Shown here one piece after another: positions 35,446-43,586 of a stretch of 64,000 bases of DNA. The DNA is from Diaphorobacter limosus. GTDB lineage: Bacteria; Pseudomonadota; Gammaproteobacteria; Burkholderiales; Burkholderiaceae_C. Under the pieces are notes generated by a model. The model was not told the origin of the DNA and searched no databases. It saw only the letters and a program-made list of their open reading frames with translations. The position numbers and the translations under genes were made by a program. Where the stretch lies: contig NZ_CP136921.1 of assembly GCF_033100095.1 (NCBI RefSeq), positions 2,450,501 through 2,514,500 of the forward strand, written 5' to 3'. Position 1 is the stretch's first letter. The number at the start of each line of letters is the position of its first letter.

Positions 35446-37224
35446 AAAGGCCGATATGAACCGGCCGGGGCGGGCGCAAGCCTGAGCAGCCATTCCCTGC
35501 ACCGGAGTGTTTCGTGCCGCGCCTCGCCGCGACCGTGTCGCAGCTGCAGGATGCCGTGGCGCACGCAACGTCGCCGGCAGCGCATCTGCCCACGGCTCGC
35601 TATGCGCCTCACCGTCCCGAGCGCACGCTGCTGTACGCGCTAGTGCAGGCGCACTACCCGGACTTCATCGCGCGTCTTGAGGCCGAAGACCGCCCGCTGC
35701 CCGAGTATGTGCGCGAGGAGTTCGAGACCTACCTGCGCTGCGGCGTGCTCGAGCACGGCTTCCTGCGCGTGGTCTGCGAGCACTGTCGTGCCGAGAGGCT
35801 GGTGGCGTATTCCTGCAAGAAGCGCGGGCTGTGCCCGAGCTGCGGCGCACGGCGCATGGCCGAGTCGGCGCGGCATCTGGTGGACGAGGTGTTCGGCCCG
35901 CGGCCGGTGCGGCAATGGGTGCTGAGTTTCCCGTACCCGTTGCGCTTCCTGTTCGCCAGCAAGCCTGAGGCGATCGGCCCGGTGCTGGGCATCGTGCATC
36001 GTGTGATCGCCGGTTGGCTTGCCGATCAGGCCGGCGTGCCGCGGGATACGGCGCAATGCGGCGTGGTGACCCTGATCCAGCGCTTCGGCAGCGCGCTGAA
36101 TCTCAACATCCACTTCCACATGCTGTGGCTCGACGGCGTGTACGAGGACACCACCGAGCGTCCGCAGCGCAAGCCGCGCCTGCACCGCACCCGTGCGCCC
36201 ACATCGGCGCAACTGACGGAACTGGCCAACACCATCGCGCATCGCGTGTGCCGGCACCTGACGCGCAAAGGCTGGCTGGAAGGCGAGGACGAATCCGTGT
36301 TTCTGTCCGACAGCGCGGGTAGCGACGACGGCATGGATGGGCTGCGGATGAGTTCGATGACCTACCGCATCGCCACCGGTCGCGACGCTGGCCGCAAGGT
36401 CGTCACGCTGCAAACATTGCCCGGTGACGCAGGCTCGCTGGAGGGCGATGCCGGCAAGGTCGGCGGCTTCTCGCTGCATGCCGGCGTGGCCGCGGAAGCA
36501 CACGAGAGCCACAAGCTCGAAAAGCTGTGCCGCTACATCACGCGCCCGGCGATCAGCGAGCAGCGGCTGTCGATCTCACCGCAGGGTAGGGTGCGTTACC
36601 AGCTCAAGACGCCGTGGCGCAATGGGACCACGCATGTCGAATGGGATGCGGTGGACTTCATCGCCAAGCTGGCGGCACTGGTCCCGCCACCTCGCGCGCA
36701 TCTCACCCGCTTCCACGGCGTATTCGCCCCGAATGCAAACCTGCGCGCGCAGCTGACGCCATCGGGGCGCGGCAAGCGGCCTGCGAGCGATGCAGTGCCG
36801 GTGGACGTCAGCGCCCACGACGAACCGCGCAGCCCCGAGCAGAAGCGCCGTGCGATGAGCTGGGCGCAACGGCTCAAGCGGGTCTTTTCCATCGACGTCA
36901 CCACCTGCGCCCACTGCGGCGGCGCGGTGCGGATCGTCGCCAGCATCGAAGACCCCAAGGCCATTCGCGCCATCCTCGCCCACTTCGAGAAACACGGCGC
37001 GCTGGAGCAAGCGCACTACCGGCCCGCAGCGCGCGCCCCGCCGCCGGCCGCGTGACGAGGTGCCGGCCACGCAGCCGGCAGCCAAGCCAGAGTCCGATCC
37101 GATGCGGCCACGACCCCGCAGGGCTGCGCTCGGCCCTGTGCCGGGATTCGGTGAGAAATGGCTACGCACTGAGCCGCTGCGTGGCCCCGCGATGTCGAAA
37201 ACCCACGCATGAACCCCCGATCTG
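35446..37224 (+). mobile_element. IS91-family element (type 3, copy A)
   Basis: Contains an intact transposase. Its downstream end, CATGAACCCCCGATCTG, is at 37224; the same end occurs at 41984 in copy B, where the flanking sequence differs, so the boundary is well supported. The upstream boundary at 35446 is set by the loss of similarity to the type 2 fragment. Confidence 0.85.
35514..37055 (+). CDS. IS91-family transposase, complete (type 3)
   Basis: A 513-residue rolling-circle transposase. The N-terminal zinc ribbon is 'VVCEHCRAERLVAYSCKKRG' and 'LCPSCGARRMAESARHLVDE'. The HUH motif is 'NLNIHFHMLWLDGVYED'. The C-terminal part has 'HVEWDAVDFIAKLAALVPPP' and a second zinc pair, 'CAHCGGAVRIVASI'. 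No frameshifts are visible, so it may be active. It is the only complete type 3 transposase here and could act on copy B as well. Confidence 0.93.
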   Translation: MPRLAATVSQLQDAVAHATSPAAHLPTARYAPHRPERTLLYALVQAHYPDFIARLEAEDRPLPEYVREEFETYLRCGVLEHGFLRVVCEHCRAERLVAYSCKKRGLCPSCGARRMAESARHLVDEVFGPRPVRQWVLSFPYPLRFLFASKPEAIGPVLGIVHRVIAGWLADQAGVPRDTAQCGVVTLIQRFGSALNLNIHFHMLWLDGVYEDTTERPQRKPRLHRTRAPTSAQLTELANTIAHRVCRHLTRKGWLEGEDESVFLSDSAGSDDGMDGLRMSSMTYRIATGRDAGRKVVTLQTLPGDAGSLEGDAGKVGGFSLHAGVAAEAHESHKLEKLCRYITRPAISEQRLSISPQGRVRYQLKTPWRNGTTHVEWDAVDFIAKLAALVPPPRAHLTRFHGVFAPNANLRAQLTPSGRGKRPASDAVPVDVSAHDEPRSPEQKRRAMSWAQRLKRVFSIDVTTCAHCGGAVRIVASIEDPKAIRAILAHFEKHGALEQAHYRPAARAPPPAA

Positions 37225-37304
37225 TGCCCGATCTGTGCCCAAAGCGGCGCTTGCGCGGCCGCTTCCTACCTGCCAGACTCGCAAAAAAGGGCGGTTGAAC
37301 TTCC

Positions 37305-37596
37305 TATACCCGACCTCGCCCTCGGCGCGGTCGCCGGCTAGCTTGAGGTTCACGGTCGTCACGTTGTGATGCAGGATTTCCATGGCCTTCTGGATTTCCG
37401 GCAGCTTGTCGATGAATTCCATCGCCAGGCCCTTGGCGAAGTGGCCGTGATCGTCAATCGCATCCTCGTGATAGAGCGTACGCATCTTGACGTGATCGTG
37501 GCGGTCGGCAGCGTTGCAGTAGGCCATGATCAGCTCGTAAATCGCCTGCTTGTCGAGCAGTTCGTCGAGCTGCTGTTCGCGCGTCTTGCCGCTCAT
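37305..37596 (-). pseudogene. SnoaL/NTF2-like protein, C-terminally truncated
   Basis: Begins MSGKTREQQLDELLDKQAIY and continues 'ELIMAYCNAADRHDHVKMRT', the SnoaL-like polyketide-cyclase/dehydratase fold. After 'AGDRAEGEVGY' the frame runs into TATAGGAAGTTCAACCGC (minus strand), a variant of the IS91 terminus found elsewhere in the window, so the gene was cut there. About 97 native residues of perhaps 140-150 remain. It overlaps the SDR gene by 1 base (TGATG). Bases 37225-37304 hold only mobile-element remnant. Confidence 0.8.
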
Positions 37597-38300
37597 CAGC
37601 TCAATCCCACGACCGGCAGCGCGACGCCGTGCACCGCGCGCGCCTGCTCGGAGCAGAGGAAGGTGATGACTGCCGCCAGATCGCCCGGCGCGACCCATTT
37701 CTTCGGATCGGCGTCTGGCATCGCGGCGCGATTCGGTGGCGTGTCGATGATGCTGGGCAGCACGCAGTTGACGTTGATGTTCTGCTCGCGCAGTTCGCCG
37801 GCCATGGCTTCGGTGATGCGGATCACCGCGCTCTTCGAGGCGCTGTAGGCCCCCATCTGCGCCACGCCTTTCTGGCCGGCGCCAGCGCCGACGTTGACAA
37901 TCTTCCCGCCGCCGCCCGCCAGCATCGCCGGTACCGCGGCGCGCACGGCATTGAGCAGGGTGCCGACGTTGATGTCCTGCATCTTTTGCCAGTCGGCTGC
38001 CGCAGTGGCATGCACCGGGGTGCCCATGGCGAAACCGCCGGCGATGTTGCAGAGGGCGTCGAGACGGCCGAACTTCTGCATCGCGGCGTTAACCGCATTC
38101 TGCGCCGAGGCAGAGTCGAGCAGGTTGGCCGGCAGCAGCAGGCGTGTGTCGGCGGTGCCGGGATACGCTTGTTGCAGCACGGCCTCGCTGACGTCGGCCA
38201 GCGCCAGCCTGGCGCCACCAGCAGCAAAGCCTGCGGCAACCGCCTTGCCGAGAGAGCCGGCCGCGCCGGTAATCATCACCACCTGATTGTCGAAGCGCAT
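37596..38300 (-). CDS. Short-chain dehydrogenase/reductase
   Basis: A 234-residue NAD(P)-dependent oxidoreductase. 'VVMITGAAGSLGKAVAAGFA' is the nucleotide-binding turn, 'LCNIAGG' the NNAG position, and 'GAYSASKSAVIRITEAM' the catalytic YxxxK. It is somewhat shorter than the usual 250 residues. It is the middle gene of a small operon with a sterol-desaturase-like gene upstream and the NTF2-like fragment downstream, which suggests oxidation of a hydroxylated lipid or steroid. Substrate unknown. Confidence 0.9.
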   Translation of the reverse strand: MRFDNQVVMITGAAGSLGKAVAAGFAAGGARLALADVSEAVLQQAYPGTADTRLLLPANLLDSASAQNAVNAAMQKFGRLDALCNIAGGFAMGTPVHATAAADWQKMQDINVGTLLNAVRAAVPAMLAGGGGKIVNVGAGAGQKGVAQMGAYSASKSAVIRITEAMAGELREQNINVNCVLPSIIDTPPNRAAMPDADPKKWVAPGDLAAVITFLCSEQARAVHGVALPVVGLS

Positions 38301-38390
38301 GGCGTTTCCGTATGAGGAATCTGGTTTATTGAAGCAGACGGCAATGTGCGGGCGAATCCTGCAATCGTGTGAGCCCGCATGCCGGCGATT

Positions 38391-39302
38391 TCAGCTTGCC
38401 TTGGTGGCCGCTTGCGTCTGCCAGTAGGGGTGATCCGGCGGATATTGCGGACCGTCCGGCGACCACTCCGGCGGGCCGAAAATCCAGCCCAGCTTGTTGC
38501 GCCAGCCCTTGGCGTTCCAGACCTGGCGCAGCATGAAGGCGGTCTCGTGGAAAATCACGGTGGGCAGGCTGAAGGTCTTGAGGTCGTGCACCAGGCCGTA
38601 TTTCACCGGGACGTCGCGGCGCTCTTCCTGGAAGGTGCCGAACAGCTTGTCCCAGATAATGAGGATGCCAGCGTAGTTCTTGTCGATGTAGATGCCGTTG
38701 CTGCCGTGGTGGGCGCGGTGATGCGAGGGCGTGTTCATGAACTTTTCGAGGAAGCCCAGGCGGTCGATGGCCTCGGTGTGGATCCAGTACTGGTAGATCA
38801 GGCTGATGCCGAATTGCACCGCAATCGCCAGCGGGTGAAAGCCGACGAAGGCCAGCGGCAGGTAGAACACGAAGGTATACGCCGGGCCCAGGGTCGACTG
38901 GCGCAGCGCAGTACTGAGGTTGTAGTGCTCGCTGGAATGATGATTGACGTGCTCCATCCAGAACAGGCGGCAACGGTGCGCGCTGCGGTGATACCAGTAA
39001 TAGGTAAAGTCGTCGGCGAAGAACAGCAGCACCCAGGTCCACCAGACGAGGGGCGAGAGCGTGAACAGGCGATGTTCATAGACGAAAGCAAACAGCCAGC
39101 CGGTATAGCCTGCGCACAGGGCCCGCATGCCGAGCTTGATCAGGCCCAGCGAGATGCTGACGCTGCTGTCCTTGATCTCGTAGCCCCTTTTGCCCTTGCT
39201 CTTGGCGCGGCGCAGGGCGAACCACTCCCAGGCCATCAGGACCAGAAAATAGGGCATGGCGATGTAGAAGATGTATTTGGCCCACCAGTCCAGCGTTTCC
39301 AT
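38391..39302 (-). CDS. Sterol desaturase/fatty-acid hydroxylase family protein (first)
   Basis: A 303-residue di-iron membrane enzyme. Four hydrophobic segments carry the His clusters 'YWYHRSAHRCRLFWMEHVNH', 'HSSEHYNLSTALRQ' and 'NTPSHHRAHHGSNG'. All eight to nine ligands are present. The start at 39302 (METLDWWAKYIFY) has a GAGGAG ribosome-binding site; earlier Met codons do not. It is divergent from an AraC regulator at 39389, probably its activator. A second family member lies at 48720-49940. Confidence 0.92.
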   Translation of the reverse strand: METLDWWAKYIFYIAMPYFLVLMAWEWFALRRAKSKGKRGYEIKDSSVSISLGLIKLGMRALCAGYTGWLFAFVYEHRLFTLSPLVWWTWVLLFFADDFTYYWYHRSAHRCRLFWMEHVNHHSSEHYNLSTALRQSTLGPAYTFVFYLPLAFVGFHPLAIAVQFGISLIYQYWIHTEAIDRLGFLEKFMNTPSHHRAHHGSNGIYIDKNYAGILIIWDKLFGTFQEERRDVPVKYGLVHDLKTFSLPTVIFHETAFMLRQVWNAKGWRNKLGWIFGPPEWSPDGPQYPPDHPYWQTQAATKAS

Positions 39303-39388
39303 AAGCTCCTCGATTCGCACGATGTATTGACTGTTAGCATTCTCTCCATTGTGTATCACTTGCCGCTTGACCCCGCACGACAATCTGT

Positions 39389-40423
39389 ATGACAGCACGC
39401 GCCAAGACCGGAGTCGACGACCCTGCGGCCCTCGCGCCCAGCACCGCGGTCAGCTATCTGCTGGCCTTGTTCGACTATTTGCGCCTGCGGCAGATCGATG
39501 CGACCGAACTGCAGCGGAGCCTGAACGTGGATCTCAACGACCGCGATGCGCGCGTCAGCGAGCTGGAGGCGGCTGAATTGTTCAATCGCGCCGCCGTGCT
39601 GGCCCAGGATCCTGATCTCGGCGTGCATGTTGCCGAGCACATCCGGCCAGGGCATTACGGCGTTCTCGGCTATGTCGCCATGGCCTGTACGACCCTGGGC
39701 GAGGCCATGCTCGCCCAGCAGCGCTATCAGGGGCTGGTGATCACCGTTGCGCCGGTGGACGTGCGGATCGACGCCGAAGCGATCGTGTTGAGCTGGAACC
39801 GTTCGACCGATCTCCGCTACCGCCAGCTTGCGGAGTTCAATCTCGCCGGCATGCTGACTTTTGTGCGCTGGATCACCGGACAGGCGATCTCTCCGCTGGG
39901 CGTCGATTTCACATACGAGGCGCCGCAGCGCCTGGACGAGCAGCGCCGTGTGTTCGCCTGCCCGATACGCTTCCGGCAGGACAGTTACCGCATGATCGTG
40001 CCGAAGTCGTGGCAGGGACTGGGCCTGATCCAGCCGGACCCCGCCATGCGCCAGTTGATGGATCGCCTGGCCCAGCAGCAATTGCTGACGCTCACGCGCA
40101 CGGACGATCCGCTGGTCCGCGCCCGCCGCCTGATCGCGCAGCGGCTGGGAGATGGCGAACTGGAGCTGAGTCATGTCGCCTCGGCGCTGCACGTCTCGCC
40201 ACGGACCTTCCAGCGCAAGCTCCAGGAGCATGGTGAAAGTTTTACCCAGCTGGTCGATGGCGTGCGCAAGGAAATGGCTGAACGCTATCTGGAAGATGCC
40301 TCGCTGAGTCTCACGGACATCGCTTTTCTGCTGGGGTATTCCGAGCAGAGCGCCTTTGCGCGTGCCTACAAGCGCTGGACCGGGCACGCGCCGGCACGTA
40401 CGCGACAGGCGGCGGCCGGTTGA
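39389..40423 (+). CDS. AraC-family transcription regulator (OruR/ArgR-like)
   Basis: A 344-residue regulator. The N-terminal 200 residues are an arabinose-binding-type domain of the OruR group ('PGHYGVLGYVAMACTTLGEA'). The C-terminal double HTH is 'LELSHVASALHVSPRTFQRK' and 'LSLTDIAFLLGYSEQSAFAR', then 'AYKRWTGHAP'. It is divergent from the hydroxylase-SDR-NTF2 operon and presumably controls it in response to a lipid or steroid. Confidence 0.92.
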   Translation: MTARAKTGVDDPAALAPSTAVSYLLALFDYLRLRQIDATELQRSLNVDLNDRDARVSELEAAELFNRAAVLAQDPDLGVHVAEHIRPGHYGVLGYVAMACTTLGEAMLAQQRYQGLVITVAPVDVRIDAEAIVLSWNRSTDLRYRQLAEFNLAGMLTFVRWITGQAISPLGVDFTYEAPQRLDEQRRVFACPIRFRQDSYRMIVPKSWQGLGLIQPDPAMRQLMDRLAQQQLLTLTRTDDPLVRARRLIAQRLGDGELELSHVASALHVSPRTFQRKLQEHGESFTQLVDGVRKEMAERYLEDASLSLTDIAFLLGYSEQSAFARAYKRWTGHAPARTRQAAAG

Positions 40424-40426
40424 GCC

Positions 40427-40763
40427 TTACTGAGGGGGCGGCATGGGCAGGGCCAGTGGCCGCAGGGGTTGACGGACAGGGTCCCAATCCGCGGCGGCCT
40501 GCCGCAGCCGCTCGATGCGCTCGGCGTCCAGCGGATGCGTCGAGAGCAGGGACGGTGCTTCACCGCCGTGTTCGGTGTGATAAGCCGCAAAAGTCTCGAA
40601 TACCGAAGCGCCGCCGCCGGCGTGACCATAAAGTTTCTTCACTGCGGCGATGGCATGTCCGTCGGCGAGCGTTTCCGCCTGCCGGGAATAGCCGCGCTGG
40701 ACCACGGTGGCAAAGGCCGTAGACAGGCTGCCGGCATTACCGGTCAGCAGGGTCAATGCCAGC
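40427..40763 (-). pseudogene. M48-type metallopeptidase, C-terminal fragment
   Basis: Encodes about 110 residues with 'VVQRGYSRQAETLADGHAIA' (third zinc-ligand region of M48 peptidases, normally 'sR..E..AD..a') and 'LLSTHPLDAERIERLRQAA', the typical end. The HExxH part is missing because the gene is cut at 40763 by the truncated IS91 copy B. The gene stops 3 bases after the convergent AraC gene. Confidence 0.8.
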
Positions 40764-41984
40764 TGATCGCCGGTTGGCTTGCCGATCAGGCCGGCGTGCC
40801 GCGGGATACGGCGCAATGCGGTGCGGTGACCCTGATCCAGCGCTTCGGCAGCGCGCTGAACCTGAATGTTCACTTCCACATGCTGTGGCTCGACGGCGTG
40901 TACGACGCGAACGTCGAGCCCCCGCGGCGCAAGCCGCGCCTGCGCCGCGCCCGTGCCCCCACCTCTGCGCAACTGACGCAGCTCGCCAACACCATCGCGC
41001 ATCGCGTGTGCCGGCACCTGTCGCGCCGCGGCTGGCTCGAAGGCGAAGACGAATCCGTGTTCCTGTCCGACAGCGCGGGTAGCGACGACGGCATGGATGG
41101 GCTGCGGATGAGTTCGATGACCTACCGCATCGCCACCGGTCGCGACGCTGGCCGCAAGGTCGTCACGCTGCAAACATTGCCCGGTGACGCAGGCTCGCTG
41201 GAGGGCGATGCCGGCAAGGTCGGCGGCTTCTCGCTGCATGCCGGCGTGGCCGCGGAAGCACACGAAAGCCACAAGCTCGAAAAGCTGTGCCGCTACATCA
41301 CGCGCCCGGCGATCAGCGAGCAGCGGCTATCGATCTCACCGCAGGGTAGGGTGCGGTATCAGCTCAAGACGCCGTGGCGCAATGGGACCACGCATGTCGA
41401 ATGGGATGCGGTCGATTTCATCGCGAAACTGGCCGCACTGGTCCCGCCATCTCGCGCCCACCTGACCCGCTTCCACGGCGTATTCGCCCCGAATGCAAAC
41501 CTGCGCGCGCAGCTGACGCCCTCGGGGCGCGGCAAGCGGCCTGCGGGCGATGCGGCGCCGGTGGACGTCAGCGCCCACGACGAGCCGCGCAGCCCCGAGC
41601 AGAAGCGCCGTGCGATGAGCTGGGCGCAACGGCTCAAGCGGGTCTTTTCCATCGACATCACCACCTGCGCCCACTGCGGCGGCGCGGTACGGATCGTCGC
41701 CAGCATCGAGGAACCCACCGCCATCCGCGCCATCCTCGCCCACTTCGAGAAGCACGGCGCGCTGGAGCAAGCGCACTACCGGCCCGCAGCGCGCGCGCCG
41801 CCGCCGGCCGCGTGACGAGGTGCCGGCCACACAGCCGGCAGCCAAGCCAGAATCCGATCCGATGCGGCCACGACCCCGCAGGGCTGCGCTCGGCCCTGTG
41901 CCGGGATTCGGTGAGAAATGGCTACGCACTGAGCCGCTGCGTGGCCCCGCGATGTCGAAAACCCACGCATGAACCCCCGATCTG
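40764..41984 (+). mobile_element. IS91-family element, 5'-truncated (type 3, copy B)
   Basis: Matches copy A from 36004 to 37224 at high identity, except for a divergent patch near 40900-40960. It lacks the upstream third of the element. The downstream end at 41984 is intact. Confidence 0.9.
40766..41815 (+). pseudogene. Type 3 IS91 transposase, N-terminally truncated
   Basis: Retains the residues from 'IAGWLADQAGVPRDTAQCG' to the C-terminus, including 'NLNVHFHMLWLDGVYD' (HUH). The first 164 residues with the zinc ribbon are lost and replaced by sequence from the M48 peptidase region read on the opposite strand. Probably inactive. Confidence 0.88.
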
Positions 41985-42989
41985 ATGAAGGCGAAAGGCC
42001 TCTATGAGGACCTGGAGCGTGAAATGACTGCCGTGCAGATGCAGGCCAAGGCCATCGAGGATGAACTCAGTGTCTGGCCCGCCGATCTGATGGACAAAGC
42101 AGGATGCGTGGTCCATGTGGGCCAAAACGGCGCGGTCGCCGTGAAGTACGGCCTCATCCGCCCCGAGGACCGCAACGACATGGCGCAGGCTGCACGTCAG
42201 GCAGGCGAGGCTGGTCAGGCAGATATCGTGTCTCTGCCATCGCCCAAGACCCGGCCTGTCCATTCCGACAAGCTGATGCGCCGCCTGACCGCTCACCGCG
42301 TGGCGGCGGTGCAGGCCGAACTGCTGGCACGCCCCGATGTGGCTCTGGTCGCCATCACCGCGCAACTGGCTCAAAAGCTCTTGCTCAACCACGACTACCG
42401 CTACCACCAAGAGGATCAAGTCCTGGCGATTTCCGTCACGGACAGCCAGTCCGCCTTGCTGTCCGCTGCCGAGGACATGGAGGCCAGTGCGGCATGGTTG
42501 CAGATGGACAGTGAACGCAAGGCTTGGGCCGATCAATTGCCACAGGAGCCCGATGCGGTGTTGGGCTGGTTGCTGGTGCAGGAACAAGCCATCGTGCTGC
42601 AACTGCTGACCTTCCTGGTGGCCTCGACCGTCACCGGCATTTACGGCATTGAGCCCAGGTCGCAAAGCACCGATGCCTTGGCTTTGGCCTTGGATCTGGA
42701 CATGCGCCGGTGGTGGACCGCCAGCGGTTCGTCCTACCTGAATCATGTGTCCAAGAACCAAGTGATCACAGTGGTGACCGAGGCGGTGGACATCAATGCC
42801 GCTGCACCTTTGGCCGCGCTCAAGAAGGATGCTGCAGTCGCGGGGGCTGAGCAGGCCATCGCCGAATCTGGCTGGTTGCCCAGGTGCTTGCGCACGCTCG
42901 CCGTCAACAATGTGCAGCGCGAGGAAGGCGGCGAGGCTGCACCGAATGGGGCTGATGTCGAAGAGGATGTTGCAGAAATGACGGCCTAG
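41985..42989 (+). pseudogene. ParB/RepB-like plasmid partition protein, C-terminal part
   Basis: A 334-residue frame that begins exactly at the end of IS91 copy B (MKAKGLYEDLEREMTAVQMQ). It includes 'MDKAGCVVHVGQNGAVAVKY' and 'LMRRLTAHRVAAVQAELLAR', which look like the C-terminal half of the large ParB-family proteins of plasmids and integrative elements. The N-terminal ParB nuclease-like and HTH domains are missing, so the first Met is accidental. It is evidence of plasmid origin. Family assignment from memory, moderate. Confidence 0.7.
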
Positions 42990-43011
42990 TCATGCAACCG
43001 TGATCGCTGGC

Positions 43012-43044
43012 AAGGGGCGCAAGGGCAAGAGTCCTGCGCCCCTT
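43012..43044 (+). terminator. Rho-independent terminator after the parB-like gene
   Basis: AAGGGGCGCA, 13-base loop, TGCGCCCCTT, followed by a short T-rich stretch TGCTTTC. Ten-bp stem. Confidence 0.85.
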
Positions 43045-43066
43045 TGCTTTCTTGATCAAGCAGAGG

Positions 43067-43443
43067 TCAATCGCGGCCATCTTTCACATCACCATCTGCT
43101 GGCGGTGCTGGTCGATGAACGCGGACCGCACCAAGGTACGCACCTGCCGCGCGTGTGCGTGCATGGCCTGCCAGCTGGGCCACCGACCGCCGCGCGGCAC
43201 GGTCCACTTCGGGCGGCACCACGCCGCCACCGCGCACAGGGGGCGGGCAACCGGCGAAGGTTTCATAGTGCCCGATCAGCACTTCGTGCCGCAGGCCATG
43301 GCCGGTGACGCCCAAGTCCCGGACGGTGATGCCGAATTTGCTCAACACATAGTCGAACCGTCGCAGATTCCGGCGCAAGTCGTGCGCAGGGTCGCCCATG
43401 TGCGCATCCTGACTGCTCACCTGGGCTTGTGCGAACGCGACAG
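43067..43443 (-). pseudogene. Tyrosine integrase/recombinase, C-terminal catalytic fragment
   Basis: Encodes 'DLRRNLRRFDYVLSKFGITV' and 'VTGHGLRHEVLIGHYE', the HxxR motif of tyrosine recombinases, then 'SVAQLAGHARTRAAGAYLGA' with the second His and the active Tyr. The part with the first catalytic Arg is missing because IS1071 begins at 43444. The annotated Met codons are internal. The fragment shows that an integrative element or plasmid contributed to this region. Confidence 0.75.
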
Positions 43444-43586
43444 GGGGTCTCCTCGTTTTCAGTGCAATAAGTGACGGTACGAAAAGCTAGCACTGGCGCG
43501 GAGGTGGTGTTGGTAGATCGTTGATTTCATTGACTTTCCTGTTCACTTTCAAATCTGCGATTCGTGGCGTCAAACCGTGGTCGGTT

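Noticed and set aside
34880..35593. A 237-residue IS91 transposase with a unique N-terminus
   Set aside because: The N-terminal 48 residues are antisense to the start of the next IS91 transposase. The real fragment ends at 35445.
40469..41815. A 448-residue frame that looks like a complete transposase
   Set aside because: Its first 98 residues are antisense to an M48 peptidase fragment. Only the part from 40766 is transposase, so it is a chance fusion.
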